Part shown: in pieces, positions 1-7,912 of the stretch | How positions within the stretch are numbered: the stretch's first letter is position 1 | Layout of the letters: each line of letters starts with the position of its first letter | Source: Phycisphaeraceae bacterium | GTDB taxonomy: Bacteria > Planctomycetota > Phycisphaerae > Phycisphaerales > Phycisphaeraceae | DNA: 14,973 bases | Assembly (NCBI GenBank): GCA_029260675.1 | Contig: JAJDCV010000067.1 | Span: forward strand, 1-14,973 | Direction: 5' to 3' | Translations under genes and position numbers: made by a program | The notes under the pieces: generated by a model | The model's input: only the letters and a program-made list of their open reading frames with translations | Database searches by the model: none | Told to the model about the DNA's origin: nothing

Positions 1-1
1 C

Positions 2-1033
2 TTCTGCTGCGGCGGTTTCGGTACGACCGACGGGGCGTTGCAACGGATGAGCGGCGCGACCTTCGATACCGGTTTCACGGCTGACTACTACGTGACCGTC
101 TCCAACGGCACCGAGACCACGGGTGATCCGTTTGCATTCCCGCTCGCAAGCGGCTGGATCGCCACCGCCCATTACGCCGAGTTGAATAACGGCCCCACTG
201 GCGCGAACGTGCGCATTGGCGGTGTGCTGGACCCATTTGGTGATGAGCTGGACGCCCTGGGCGCTTCCCGTGGTCTGGCCCTGGGTACCGTCATCGACCA
301 GAACAACAACCTGTTCGCACAGGCCAACCCCGCCGACGACATCGCCCTGCACGAGTTCTTTGAGCCGTGGGACGCCCTTGCAGACCCCCTGAATGACCTG
401 AACCACCGTGACATGGACAACAGCACCGTGGGTATCCAGTTGGCGGTCGATCAGACCAACATCGGCGGCGTGAACGGTTGCGGCGACGCGATCACCTGTG
501 CCGCTGGCCAGACCGGGACCCCCGAGCTGGTGACCACGGGCGTTGAGCTGGCCATCCCGCTGGCGGCCCTGGGCGCCCCCACCGGCGACATCAAGGTTAC
601 GGCCTTCATCAACGGCACCGGCCACGACTTCGCGTCCAACCAGTTCGCCGGTGACGGCATCCTCGGGGTCAACCTCGGCAGTGGTGATACGACCTGGACA
701 GGGAACCTTGCCAACCTCGACCTGTCCCTCGTCGCTGGCGACCAGTTCGTCACGATCAGCCAGGGCGGCATCGTGGGCGACCTGGACGGCGATGGATTCG
801 TCGGGATCACCGACCTGAACATTATTCTGAGCGCCTGGAACCAGAGCGTGCCTCCCGGCGACCCGTTGGCCGATCCTTCGGGTGATGGCTTTGTCGGGCT
901 GGTTGACCTGAACCTGGTCCTGGGCAACTGGAACGCCGGGACGCCCCCGCCTCCGGGTACCGCGGTCCCCGAGCCGGCTACGTTGGCCCTGCTGGGCCTG
1001 GGTGGTCTGGCGATGCTGAGGCGTCGTCGCTAA
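2..1033 (+). CDS. Dockerin-like / PEP-CTERM exported protein, 5' end outside window
   Basis: The reading frame is open from base 2, so the start and signal peptide lie upstream; 343 residues are visible. Residues ~1-255 form an all-beta-looking region (e.g. VTVSNGTE, ELAIPLAALG, IKVTAFINGTGHDFASNQF) that resembles the CBM9/DOMON-like ligand-binding domains of planctomycete secreted proteins. That resemblance is from memory and only moderately sure. From residue 259 (base 776) there is a dockerin-like tandem repeat: DLDGDGFVGITDLN, then DPSGDGFVGLVDLN, then LGNWNAGTPP. Each half carries a DxDGDG or DxSGDG-type Ca-binding loop. The C terminus (bases 965-1030) is a PEP-CTERM tail: VPEPAT, a Leu/Gly/Ala hydrophobic stretch, then RRRR. 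In known systems this tail directs export, exosortase processing and surface display. The catalytic or binding role is unknown. The internal TTG at 38 and ATG at 47 are unlikely starts, because coding sequence continues upstream and no signal peptide follows either one. Confidence 0.85.
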   Translation, partial: FCCGGFGTTDGALQRMSGATFDTGFTADYYVTVSNGTETTGDPFAFPLASGWIATAHYAELNNGPTGANVRIGGVLDPFGDELDALGASRGLALGTVIDQNNNLFAQANPADDIALHEFFEPWDALADPLNDLNHRDMDNSTVGIQLAVDQTNIGGVNGCGDAITCAAGQTGTPELVTTGVELAIPLAALGAPTGDIKVTAFINGTGHDFASNQFAGDGILGVNLGSGDTTWTGNLANLDLSLVAGDQFVTISQGGIVGDLDGDGFVGITDLNIILSAWNQSVPPGDPLADPSGDGFVGLVDLNLVLGNWNAGTPPPPGTAVPEPATLALLGLGGLAMLRRRR

Positions 1034-1118
1034 GAGTTTGGATATGACGGCTGCGTTGTTTAGGCGGTAACGGGCCTAAGCCACGATAGCTCACCGTATA
1101 GTGTTTTCAGACACTGAT

Positions 1119-1151
1119 ACCGGGTGCCCTCCCACGGCACCCGGTTTTTTT
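1119..1151 (+). terminator. Intrinsic terminator of the first PEP-CTERM gene
   Basis: A perfect 9-bp GC-rich stem, CCGGGTGCC paired with GGCACCCGG (1120-1128 with 1136-1144), encloses a 7-base loop and extends by one A-T pair. It is followed directly by seven T residues (1145-1151). It lies 86 bases after the stop codon at 1033. This is a textbook Rho-independent terminator and insulates the next gene. Confidence 0.9.
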
Positions 1152-1194
1152 ATGCGCGTGAGTCCTGTATGGGGAGGACTTGTGCCAGAAATCC

Positions 1195-1222
1195 TTGACA
1201 ATGACGGACTTCCGTGTAGTTT
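1195..1222 (+). promoter_or_regulatory. Candidate sigma70-type promoter for the giant metalloprotease gene
   Basis: A perfect TTGACA (1195-1200) is followed after 16 bases by TAGTTT (1217-1222), a weak match to the -10 consensus. It lies downstream of the terminator and upstream of the ATG at 1412, which would give a leader of roughly 180 bases. The perfect -35 is encouraging, but the poor -10 and unknown planctomycete promoter preferences keep this tentative. Confidence 0.35.
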
Positions 1223-1302
1223 AGAGGTGTCCTATTTGACTGGAGGCGGTCCGGTCCAGGGCCCGCCAGGGGGGGTGGACCCTAATCATGTTGTGGTTGG
1301 AA

Positions 1303-1329
1303 AAACCCGGGCATGGAATGGCTGGGTTT
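1303..1329 (+). other. Imperfect hairpin in the 5' leader of the giant gene
   Basis: AAACCC (1303-1308) pairs with GGGTTT (1324-1329). Further inner pairs (CAT with ATG, plus one G-C and one G-T) give a ~12-position stem with a mismatch and a 3-base loop. A T-rich run, TGTCTTATT, follows. It could be a weak terminator or attenuator in the leader, or mere chance pairing; nothing in the sequence decides this. Confidence 0.25.
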
Positions 1330-1411
1330 GTCTTATTGTGGTGTTGCCTGAGACGGATGTCGGGGAGGCCGGGATGCTACACGGATGTCATTTCAGCATA
1401 AGGGTGGACAC

Positions 1412-4400
1412 ATGCGGAGCAAGAGGCTGACGGGCGGTGTGGTGGGTGCGGTCTTCGCCATGGCGGCGCTGTGTGTGACGCCGGCGGCGGAGTCGATCAC
1501 AATCAATCTGACTTTTAACTCCGGGGTCTCGGACTCGCCGGGTTTCGACTCGACCGGTGCGTTGCTGCAGCCGATCATGCAGGCGGCGGCGAACTTCTGG
1601 GAAGACATCATCGAGGACACGTGGACGATCGACATTGAGTACTACTACGATAACCTAAGCGACGCGAATGGCACGTTGGGGCTGCACAACAACCTGGACG
1701 GCGGGCCGGTCGCCAAGCCGACCACGGCGCGTATCCGCTTCGACACCACGCTGAACGGCGTGGAACGGTTGTGGTATTTCGACCCGACGCCGACGAACCA
1801 CTCGGAGTTCGACCTGCAGCAGACGCTTTACCGTGACCTCTCCGGGGTGCAGCAGACCAGCTGGTTCAACGGGGCGCCCCCGGACCTGTTGGAGGTGGGA
1901 TACCGGGGCTCGACGGTTGCCGGGGCGCCGGCGGCTGCGCTCAACGGGTTCGATCTGCTTAGCACGGCGATCCACGAGATCGGGCACGCGGTGGGGCTCA
2001 CGGGGAACGTCACCTCGCCGGAGACCAACGACGGGGATTACGACGTGAACACCGCTTTTGTGAATGGTGCGGTGATGGCGATCGGTGACAACAGCAATCA
2101 CATCTCCCCGGGGGTGTCCTTGATGTGTTCGGGTTGTGGTGCGACGAACCGGCGTCGGATGCCCACGGCGACGGACGTGTTCGCGGCGGCGGCGGCGGCG
2201 GGTTGGACGACGATCGACTTACCCCGGCAGGACTTCCTGGGCGGGGTCAACTGGGGGACGGCGGGGAACTGGGAGGGCAACCAGGTCCCCGGTGCGGCGG
2301 ACTGGGCTTTCCTGCGGAACGGGGGGAATATCCAGCTTAACATCAACGATACCGCTGCACAGCTGTTCGTCGGCGAGGGTACGGATTTGTTCACCAACGC
2401 TTTCCGCCTGGATGTCAGCGGGACGGCGACGGTCGAGCACGACGGGGTGGCGGTCCGGCCTCAGATCTTCGTCGAGGCCGGCGGGGAATTGGAAGCGAAT
2501 CGTCTTGACCTCAATGGCGGCGAGCTGGACATGACCGGCGGGCTGGCGGACGTCAACGGCACCCTCGACATCAACACGACCAGCGGATTCCTCGGGCGGA
2601 TCACCGGTAACGGGTCGGTCGATGTCCTGACACGCCTGGACAACGACGGCGAGATCGTCCCCGACGGCGGGACACTGACTTTCACCAGCGCCGCGGCAAA
2701 CCCCTGGAACCTCGACGGCGGGGCCAACGGCATTGTCAACGCCAGCAACGGCGACATCGATTTCAACTCAGGCGGACTCGCCGATGCGTTTGACGGGACG
2801 ATGACGGTCGGGATCGGGCACAGCATCACGTTCGTGGCGGGGTGGGAGCACGGGGCGGGGGGCGTGTTGAATCTGAACGGCGGGGCCACCGCGGTGGATC
2901 GCGCTGAGGTGGATGGCGGGGCGATGGTTATCCGCGGTGACATCAACGTCAATCAATTCGGCGAGCTCGACGGGCCGACCACGTTCCATGCGACGGCCAC
3001 GGTGGGCATGCCCGATGTGGATGATCGGCTGGACATCGGAAACGCGATCGGCGACACGATCGTCTACAACGGGGGGAGTTTTACCGGTAACGGCAAGCTG
3101 GTGCAGGATGGCGACGCCACGGTAACGGCCGGCAGCACGGTCAACATCAGCGTCAACAGCTTCGACTTCGACGGCGAAACGATCAGCGACACGACGATCG
3201 AAGCCGGGGCGACGATGAACATCACCGGTACCGGGATCACCGATGCGCATAACGGTGTGGTCACGATCAACTCCGGCACGCTCAACGTCGCCACGGGGAC
3301 GATCATCGATCCCGGCGGCATGTTCCCGATCTTTCTGCCCGCCCCCTGGACGATGGCGGGGAGCCTGGTCTTCCTGGATAACGGGACCAACCCGGTCCTC
3401 TCGGGCTCGAAGGTCAACATCACCGGCGCGGTCTCCGTCCCGATCACGGGGACGGGTCAGATCACGGCCCCGGTGGAGTTCCACCCGACATCCAATACCG
3501 AGATCACCAGCGTCAGCGACCGGTTGCAACTTAACGGCACCACGACCTTCAACGGCGGGGCGTTTACCGGCTTCGGGGAGATTGAGCAGAACGCAACCGC
3601 CACCGTCATCAGCAACACCACCCTCGGTATCGGGAAGTACGACTGGGACGGCTCCAGCGGGACGGAGATCACGAATATCAACGACGGCGTCGTCTTCACC
3701 ATCAACGCCACCACCATCGATGACGGGGTGGGTGGGTTCAACGGCACGGTCAACGTCAACGGCGGGACACTCGCGGTCAACACCGCCGCGGCCTGGGGCA
3801 TGGACGGTACGATGAACCTGGCCAACCAGGGCGCGGCGAACCCCACCGTTAACGGCGAACAGATGGATGTCAATGGCGCGATCAACGTCACGGGCGGGCA
3901 GTCGCACATCAATGCCGCGGTCAGTTTCGAGTCCGGCGCGTCGGTCACGGTTGAGTCCGGCTCCGAGGTCGAACTCAACGGCGTGACCACGTTCAATGGC
4001 GGCAGCTATACCGGTGCCGGCACGATCCAGCAGGACGGGGCGGCGACCGTGAATGCGGCCACGACGGTGGACGTCGCTCAGTTTGACATGGACGGGACCA
4101 GCGGCGGCACCAGCTTCACGCTTAACAATGACCTGACCGTCAATTCGACCAACATCGACACCGGTAACAACAACTTTAACGGCACGATCAACGTCGACGA
4201 CGCATTCAGTCAGCTTACGGTCAACACGCCGGCCGCCTGGACGATGGCCGGGACGCTGAACATCACCCACGCGGTGAACAGCGCAAACACCTCGATCGCC
4301 GGTCAGGACTTCACGATGTCCGGCATCACGAACATCAACGCCTGGACCGGGTGGGCCGCCCGGGCCACGGTCACCGGCACGGTCAACGTCAACCTGGCTG

Positions 4401-5878
4401 GAGACGTCTTTTCCATGAGCGGCGGCGATGCGGTCAACACGAATATCATCAGCGGCGGCACGATCACGGGCCTGGGCAGGCTCTCCGTCGGGACCAACAA
4501 GCGGCTGGTCGGCAACGGCACGATATCGACGGCCCTGTTGTCGTTGAACCTCGGCGGGCGGCTGTTTGCGGATGACGGGACACTTAGCGTTTTCAGCACG
4601 CTGCAGAGCTCGGGTTTGGCGCGTATCGGCACGAACGACACGGACGGCGTGCTTAATATCACCAACGCCTGGAACACGAACCTGTATCAGGCGCTTGAGG
4701 TGAATGGTGGGCAGGTCACCGGTGCGTCGATCACCAACGGCGGGCTGACCACGGGGTTCGGCACGATCGCCACGGCGGGGGGGTTCAGCAATACCAATAC
4801 CCTGACCGGTGACGGCGGGGAGCTGGTGCTTAATCCGGTTGGCGTGCTGGACCTTGACGGTGGCGGGAATACCGGGACGATCAACGCCCTGACCGGGAGC
4901 GTGCGTGTGGCTAAGAACGTAGGCGTCGCCGGGTTTGCCGGGACGCTGAACGTCGGGGCCGGGCAGTCATTCAAGATGGATTTCGGCGGGCTGAGCAACA
5001 CCGGGCAGGTCAACCTGACGGGTGGCGACATCGTTTCGCCGTCGTTCAATCAGTTTGGGACGCTTGCGGTCAGTTCTGCCGCCTCGACACTCAATGCCGC
5101 CAGTAGTTTTGAGGCGGGCAGCACGACGACACTGGGTGCGGACCTGAATCTTCTGGGCGATGCGTTGGTCCGTGCGGGTGCGGGGTTCAGCGGGACGGCC
5201 TCGTTGATTGTCACACCCGGGACGACCCTGAACGCATTGGACGGCGCGGTCATCGCAGCGAAAGTGAACAACGGGGGCGGGCTGATCCTCGGTTCTTCGC
5301 CGGGCACGTTGGTCGCTGATGATTATGTCCAGCTACCGGCTGGGATGATGGAGATCGAACTGGCGGGGCTGAGTCAGGGCGTCACGTATGACTGGCTTAA
5401 GGTCGGCGATAACGCGACGCTCGACGGGTTGCTGGACGTCGTGTTGCTGGGTGGCTATGTGCCCGGTATCGGCGACAGCTTCGATATCCTGACCGCGGGT
5501 GCGGGTATCGCCGGGGTCTTTAGCACCATCGATTTCCCGGTGATCCCCAATATCGGGCTGGGTGTGAGTTACACCGCGAACATCGTGACGCTCAACGCCG
5601 GTCTATTGGGCGATCTGGATGGCGATGGCTTTGTCGGGATCAACGACCTGAACATCGTGCTGGGGGCATGGAACGGCAACGTCACGCCCGGCGTGTGGCT
5701 CCTGGGCGATCCCTCCGGCGATGGGTTTATCGGGATCGACGACCTGAACATTGTGCTTGGGAACTGGAACGCGGGGACGCCGCCATCGGGTGAGGCGTCG
5801 AGCGTGATCCCCGAGCCGGCCACGGGGGGGGTGATGGCGTTTGGCGTGTTCTTGTTAGCCAAGCGGCGCCGGGGCTGA
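1412..5878 (+). CDS. Giant exported HExxH metalloprotease with beta-solenoid repeats, dockerin-like module and PEP-CTERM tail
   Basis: This 1488-aa protein begins with a signal peptide (MRSKRL, hydrophobic stretch, TPAAES). I chose the ATG at 1412 over the in-frame ATG at 1385 because AAGGGTGG lies just before it and the signal peptide then starts cleanly. Residues ~30-270 resemble the PEP-CTERM-associated metalloprotease family known as NF038122. They contain STAIHEIGHAVGLTG with zinc ligands H188 and H192 and catalytic E189, and SLMC around M238 could be a Met-turn. The usual third metzincin ligand is absent: position 198 is Gly. Residues ~280-1390 are Gly/Asn/Thr/Asp-rich beta-solenoid-like sequence with units restarting at W478, W646, W795 and W943. 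A dockerin-like module starts at residue 1400 (bases 5609-5785) and the PEP-CTERM tail at residue 1466 (IPEPAT...KRRRG). It is probably a surface-anchored adhesin-protease. The protease activity is predicted, not shown, and the substrate is unknown. Confidence 0.85.
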   Translation: MRSKRLTGGVVGAVFAMAALCVTPAAESITINLTFNSGVSDSPGFDSTGALLQPIMQAAANFWEDIIEDTWTIDIEYYYDNLSDANGTLGLHNNLDGGPVAKPTTARIRFDTTLNGVERLWYFDPTPTNHSEFDLQQTLYRDLSGVQQTSWFNGAPPDLLEVGYRGSTVAGAPAAALNGFDLLSTAIHEIGHAVGLTGNVTSPETNDGDYDVNTAFVNGAVMAIGDNSNHISPGVSLMCSGCGATNRRRMPTATDVFAAAAAAGWTTIDLPRQDFLGGVNWGTAGNWEGNQVPGAADWAFLRNGGNIQLNINDTAAQLFVGEGTDLFTNAFRLDVSGTATVEHDGVAVRPQIFVEAGGELEANRLDLNGGELDMTGGLADVNGTLDINTTSGFLGRITGNGSVDVLTRLDNDGEIVPDGGTLTFTSAAANPWNLDGGANGIVNASNGDIDFNSGGLADAFDGTMTVGIGHSITFVAGWEHGAGGVLNLNGGATAVDRAEVDGGAMVIRGDINVNQFGELDGPTTFHATATVGMPDVDDRLDIGNAIGDTIVYNGGSFTGNGKLVQDGDATVTAGSTVNISVNSFDFDGETISDTTIEAGATMNITGTGITDAHNGVVTINSGTLNVATGTIIDPGGMFPIFLPAPWTMAGSLVFLDNGTNPVLSGSKVNITGAVSVPITGTGQITAPVEFHPTSNTEITSVSDRLQLNGTTTFNGGAFTGFGEIEQNATATVISNTTLGIGKYDWDGSSGTEITNINDGVVFTINATTIDDGVGGFNGTVNVNGGTLAVNTAAAWGMDGTMNLANQGAANPTVNGEQMDVNGAINVTGGQSHINAAVSFESGASVTVESGSEVELNGVTTFNGGSYTGAGTIQQDGAATVNAATTVDVAQFDMDGTSGGTSFTLNNDLTVNSTNIDTGNNNFNGTINVDDAFSQLTVNTPAAWTMAGTLNITHAVNSANTSIAGQDFTMSGITNINAWTGWAARATVTGTVNVNLAGDVFSMSGGDAVNTNIISGGTITGLGRLSVGTNKRLVGNGTISTALLSLNLGGRLFADDGTLSVFSTLQSSGLARIGTNDTDGVLNITNAWNTNLYQALEVNGGQVTGASITNGGLTTGFGTIATAGGFSNTNTLTGDGGELVLNPVGVLDLDGGGNTGTINALTGSVRVAKNVGVAGFAGTLNVGAGQSFKMDFGGLSNTGQVNLTGGDIVSPSFNQFGTLAVSSAASTLNAASSFEAGSTTTLGADLNLLGDALVRAGAGFSGTASLIVTPGTTLNALDGAVIAAKVNNGGGLILGSSPGTLVADDYVQLPAGMMEIELAGLSQGVTYDWLKVGDNATLDGLLDVVLLGGYVPGIGDSFDILTAGAGIAGVFSTIDFPVIPNIGLGVSYTANIVTLNAGLLGDLDGDGFVGINDLNIVLGAWNGNVTPGVWLLGDPSGDGFIGIDDLNIVLGNWNAGTPPSGEASSVIPEPATGGVMAFGVFLLAKRRRG
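2843..4540 (+). repeat. Four in-gene repeat units of ~150-168 codons (beta-solenoid region)
   Basis: Units begin with a Trp followed by a Gly-containing strand: W478 (base 2843), W646 (3347, WTMAGSL), W795 (3794, WGMDGTM) and W943 (4238, WTMAGTL). The spacings are 168, 149 and 148 residues. Each unit carries a second landmark 66-74 residues later: YNGGSFTGNGKL (residue 552), FNGGAFTGFGEI (713), FNGGSYTGAGTI (861) and ISGGTITGLGRL (1013). The first three landmarks are followed by an acidic/Gln stretch and ATV. Units two and three are the closest pair and the fourth has drifted. The pattern indicates duplication of a multi-coil solenoid block. Confidence 0.75.
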
Positions 5879-5923
5879 GGTGCGTATTTATGTTGCAGGG
5901 TTGATGCGGTGGGGTGTTCGCCG

Positions 5924-7783
5924 TTACGGCGCGGTCCGGGCGGGGTCGGGTGTTTGTGTTTTGCTTTGCGTCTTCGCTTCCTTGGGATCGCGTTTGCCGA
6001 TGTATCGCCACAGCCCGAGCGTTTCATCGTAGTCGTGTAGGAACTCATCGACTTGCTTGTACCCGTTACGCCTGAGCACACGGTTGGTTTCTTTTTCCAA
6101 TGGTGCCATGATGAAGATTGTTTGGGCGCTATTGCCAAACTCATTAACTTGTTTGGGTTTGACCGGCGTGAGGATCCGCCGGGCGTAGAGCAGGAATTCC
6201 TCGTTGGGTGAGAGGGGGTATTTACGGTTCTTAAGGCAACCGATAACGGCACCGTCGGTGATAGATGCAATGCGTTGGGCCGACTCTTTGACCGGGTGGA
6301 TACTGCGCTCGCCGGTGGACCAGGCGTACCAGACCAGGGTCATCAGCACGGCCGACCACATGCTCATGGTCAGTGCCGCGTGCATCGGCTTCCATTTAAA
6401 GTGCCAACGCGCTCCCAGAATGGCCAGGGCTGTCAGGACAATCCCGGCAGATGCGGCGTAAAGCTGCGGGACGTCGCCGACGGGCATCGTGTCGAACCAG
6501 CCCCGGTTGATCATCCAGCCCTGGCTGACAAAGAACGGCCAGGTAAGCACCGACACGGTGATGACCATGACCCAGTGCGGGATGCGCAGCAGGTTGACGC
6601 CGGGGTCGGTTTCGCCGCGCTGTGCCAGTGATTCGTGGTAACGCCAGAGCTGGCCGATCAGCAACGCGGCGGCGGGCATGATCGGGAGGATGTAGCGTTG
6701 TTGTTTGGCGCCGGGGATCGAGAACGCCACGAAGACCAAGATGAACCACGCCCAGGGCACCATCAGCCGGCGTCGTGCTTCGCCTGACGATCGCATGAAC
6801 GGCTGGACCAGTCCGCCGACCAGCCAGACCGACCACGGCAGGATCAGCCCCAACAGACCCAGGTAATAAAAAGGGTGTTGGAATTCCATCCGCTCGGCGC
6901 GGTACTCGTGCGCCAGTGCCCTCTCGGCATTTGTTACCACTGAAAAGAGGTACAGGTACCACGGCGCGGTCAGCACGACGGCGACCAGCAGCATCCCCGC
7001 GAGGCCCCAGGCATGACGGCGCCAGTGGTCTTTTACGACCACGATCGTACACAACACCGGCCCCGCGCCGACCAGCAGGGCCAACGGCCCCTTGCTCATG
7101 TATGAGCCGGCCAATGCCACACCCGCCAGGGACCAGCCCAGGAGGGTGACGGCTCTGCCAGGCGGTGGTTTGAAGGGGCGCATCGCCCAGATCGCCGACG
7201 CGACCGCTAAAGTCGCCCAGCCGGTCATGTGCATGTCGTAGGAGGCGATCCGGGCCTGGCGCTGGAGGAACAGGCACGTCCCGGCCGCCAGTGCGGACAT
7301 CACCGCCAGCTTGGGGTCGCCTATCACGCAGCCGATCCAGAACACGCCGACGACCGTCAGCAGGCCCATCCCGACGGACACGATCCGAGCACGTGTGATC
7401 AACTGCTCGGCTGTAGAAGTCTGTGGTGTCAACCCCGTCCAGGCGATCATGTCCATCCAGATGACCATCGGCGGCTTGACGATCCTGGGGTTACCGTTGC
7501 GGGTGGGCATCAGCCAGGCGTCGGGGTCCGGTGGGATGTCCTGCCAGCCGTGCTGACGCAGCCAGGTCTCCTGGGCGCTGAGCAGGGCGATATTCTCCAT
7601 GGTCCGTTTGGAGTCGGCGTGTCCCACCGTTACCAGCATCGGCACGGCGCAGACCACCAGCACGGCTAGCAGCCAGAGCCAGGTGGTGGCGGGCCTGCTA
7701 GAGGTCAGTGGGGGTATCTCTTGAAGCAACGCCTGGTGTTTCCCCGGGGACCGAGTTACGCCGCTGGGTTGGTTATCTGTCAT
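5924..7783 (-). CDS. GT39/ArnT-like polytopic membrane glycosyltransferase
   Basis: This is a 619-aa membrane protein of the PMT/ArnT-like glycosyltransferase superfamily, which moves sugars from polyprenyl-phosphate donors to lipids or proteins on the outer face of the inner membrane. Support: a first membrane segment at ~34-53 followed by a long extracytoplasmic loop; VKPPMVIW (102-109), the family's KPP motif; MSKGPLALL (229-237); many hydrophobic helices; and SIPGAKQQRYILPIMPAAALLIG around 355-377, matching the family's conserved Lys plus YILP segment. The first-loop acidic motif, usually D-E with nearby R/Y, appears as HADSKR around D57, so donor or acceptor details may differ. The C-terminal ~150 residues are soluble and end in a charged, Pro-rich tail. 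The start at ATG 7783 has no clear Shine-Dalgarno sequence. It converges on the giant gene (45-base gap, no clear terminator) and diverges from the lipoprotein hydrolase. The acceptor is unknown. Confidence 0.8.
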   Translation of the reverse strand: MTDNQPSGVTRSPGKHQALLQEIPPLTSSRPATTWLWLLAVLVVCAVPMLVTVGHADSKRTMENIALLSAQETWLRQHGWQDIPPDPDAWLMPTRNGNPRIVKPPMVIWMDMIAWTGLTPQTSTAEQLITRARIVSVGMGLLTVVGVFWIGCVIGDPKLAVMSALAAGTCLFLQRQARIASYDMHMTGWATLAVASAIWAMRPFKPPPGRAVTLLGWSLAGVALAGSYMSKGPLALLVGAGPVLCTIVVVKDHWRRHAWGLAGMLLVAVVLTAPWYLYLFSVVTNAERALAHEYRAERMEFQHPFYYLGLLGLILPWSVWLVGGLVQPFMRSSGEARRRLMVPWAWFILVFVAFSIPGAKQQRYILPIMPAAALLIGQLWRYHESLAQRGETDPGVNLLRIPHWVMVITVSVLTWPFFVSQGWMINRGWFDTMPVGDVPQLYAASAGIVLTALAILGARWHFKWKPMHAALTMSMWSAVLMTLVWYAWSTGERSIHPVKESAQRIASITDGAVIGCLKNRKYPLSPNEEFLLYARRILTPVKPKQVNEFGNSAQTIFIMAPLEKETNRVLRRNGYKQVDEFLHDYDETLGLWRYIGKRDPKEAKTQSKTQTPDPARTAP

Positions 7784-7912
7784 AAATCGTGACGCCGTCC
7801 CCGGATGGAATCTCTTAGCAATCTACCATATCCTCGCATATCCCACGGTGGCTGCAAGCTTACGGGCCGGGCCGCGACTACCTATTTATGAAGGTTGGCA
7901 AGGATCCCGCGG

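Larger units (their letters stand above)
1034..1411. other. Non-coding gap with terminator and leader of the giant gene
   Basis: This 378-base stretch separates two same-strand PEP-CTERM genes. It holds the terminator at 1119-1151, a candidate promoter at 1195-1222 and a hairpin at 1303-1329. An open frame running through it from 1101 crosses the terminator stem, has no recognisable protein features, and overlaps the start of the downstream gene in another frame, so I do not treat it as a gene. Confidence 0.6.

Noticed and set aside
1101..1430. A 109-codon frame in the leader region
   Set aside because: It starts inside and reads through the intrinsic terminator, and runs into the next gene in a different frame, with no protein features.
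2768..4270. A 500-codon open frame antisense to the giant gene
   Set aside because: It is composed of Arg/Asp/Val/Gly-rich shadow sequence produced by GC-rich codons on the other strand, has no domain or signal peptide, and lies entirely within a well-supported gene.
5918..5931. CGCCG-TTA-CGGCG hairpin at the end of the GT39-like gene
   Set aside because: It overlaps the stop codon and lacks a T-run on either strand, so I do not call it a terminator for the convergent genes.
6396..7277. A 293-codon frame on the same strand as the GT39-like gene
   Set aside because: It is an alternative frame inside the transferase gene, Pro/Arg/Gly-rich without hydrophobic helices, whereas the main frame has family motifs throughout.
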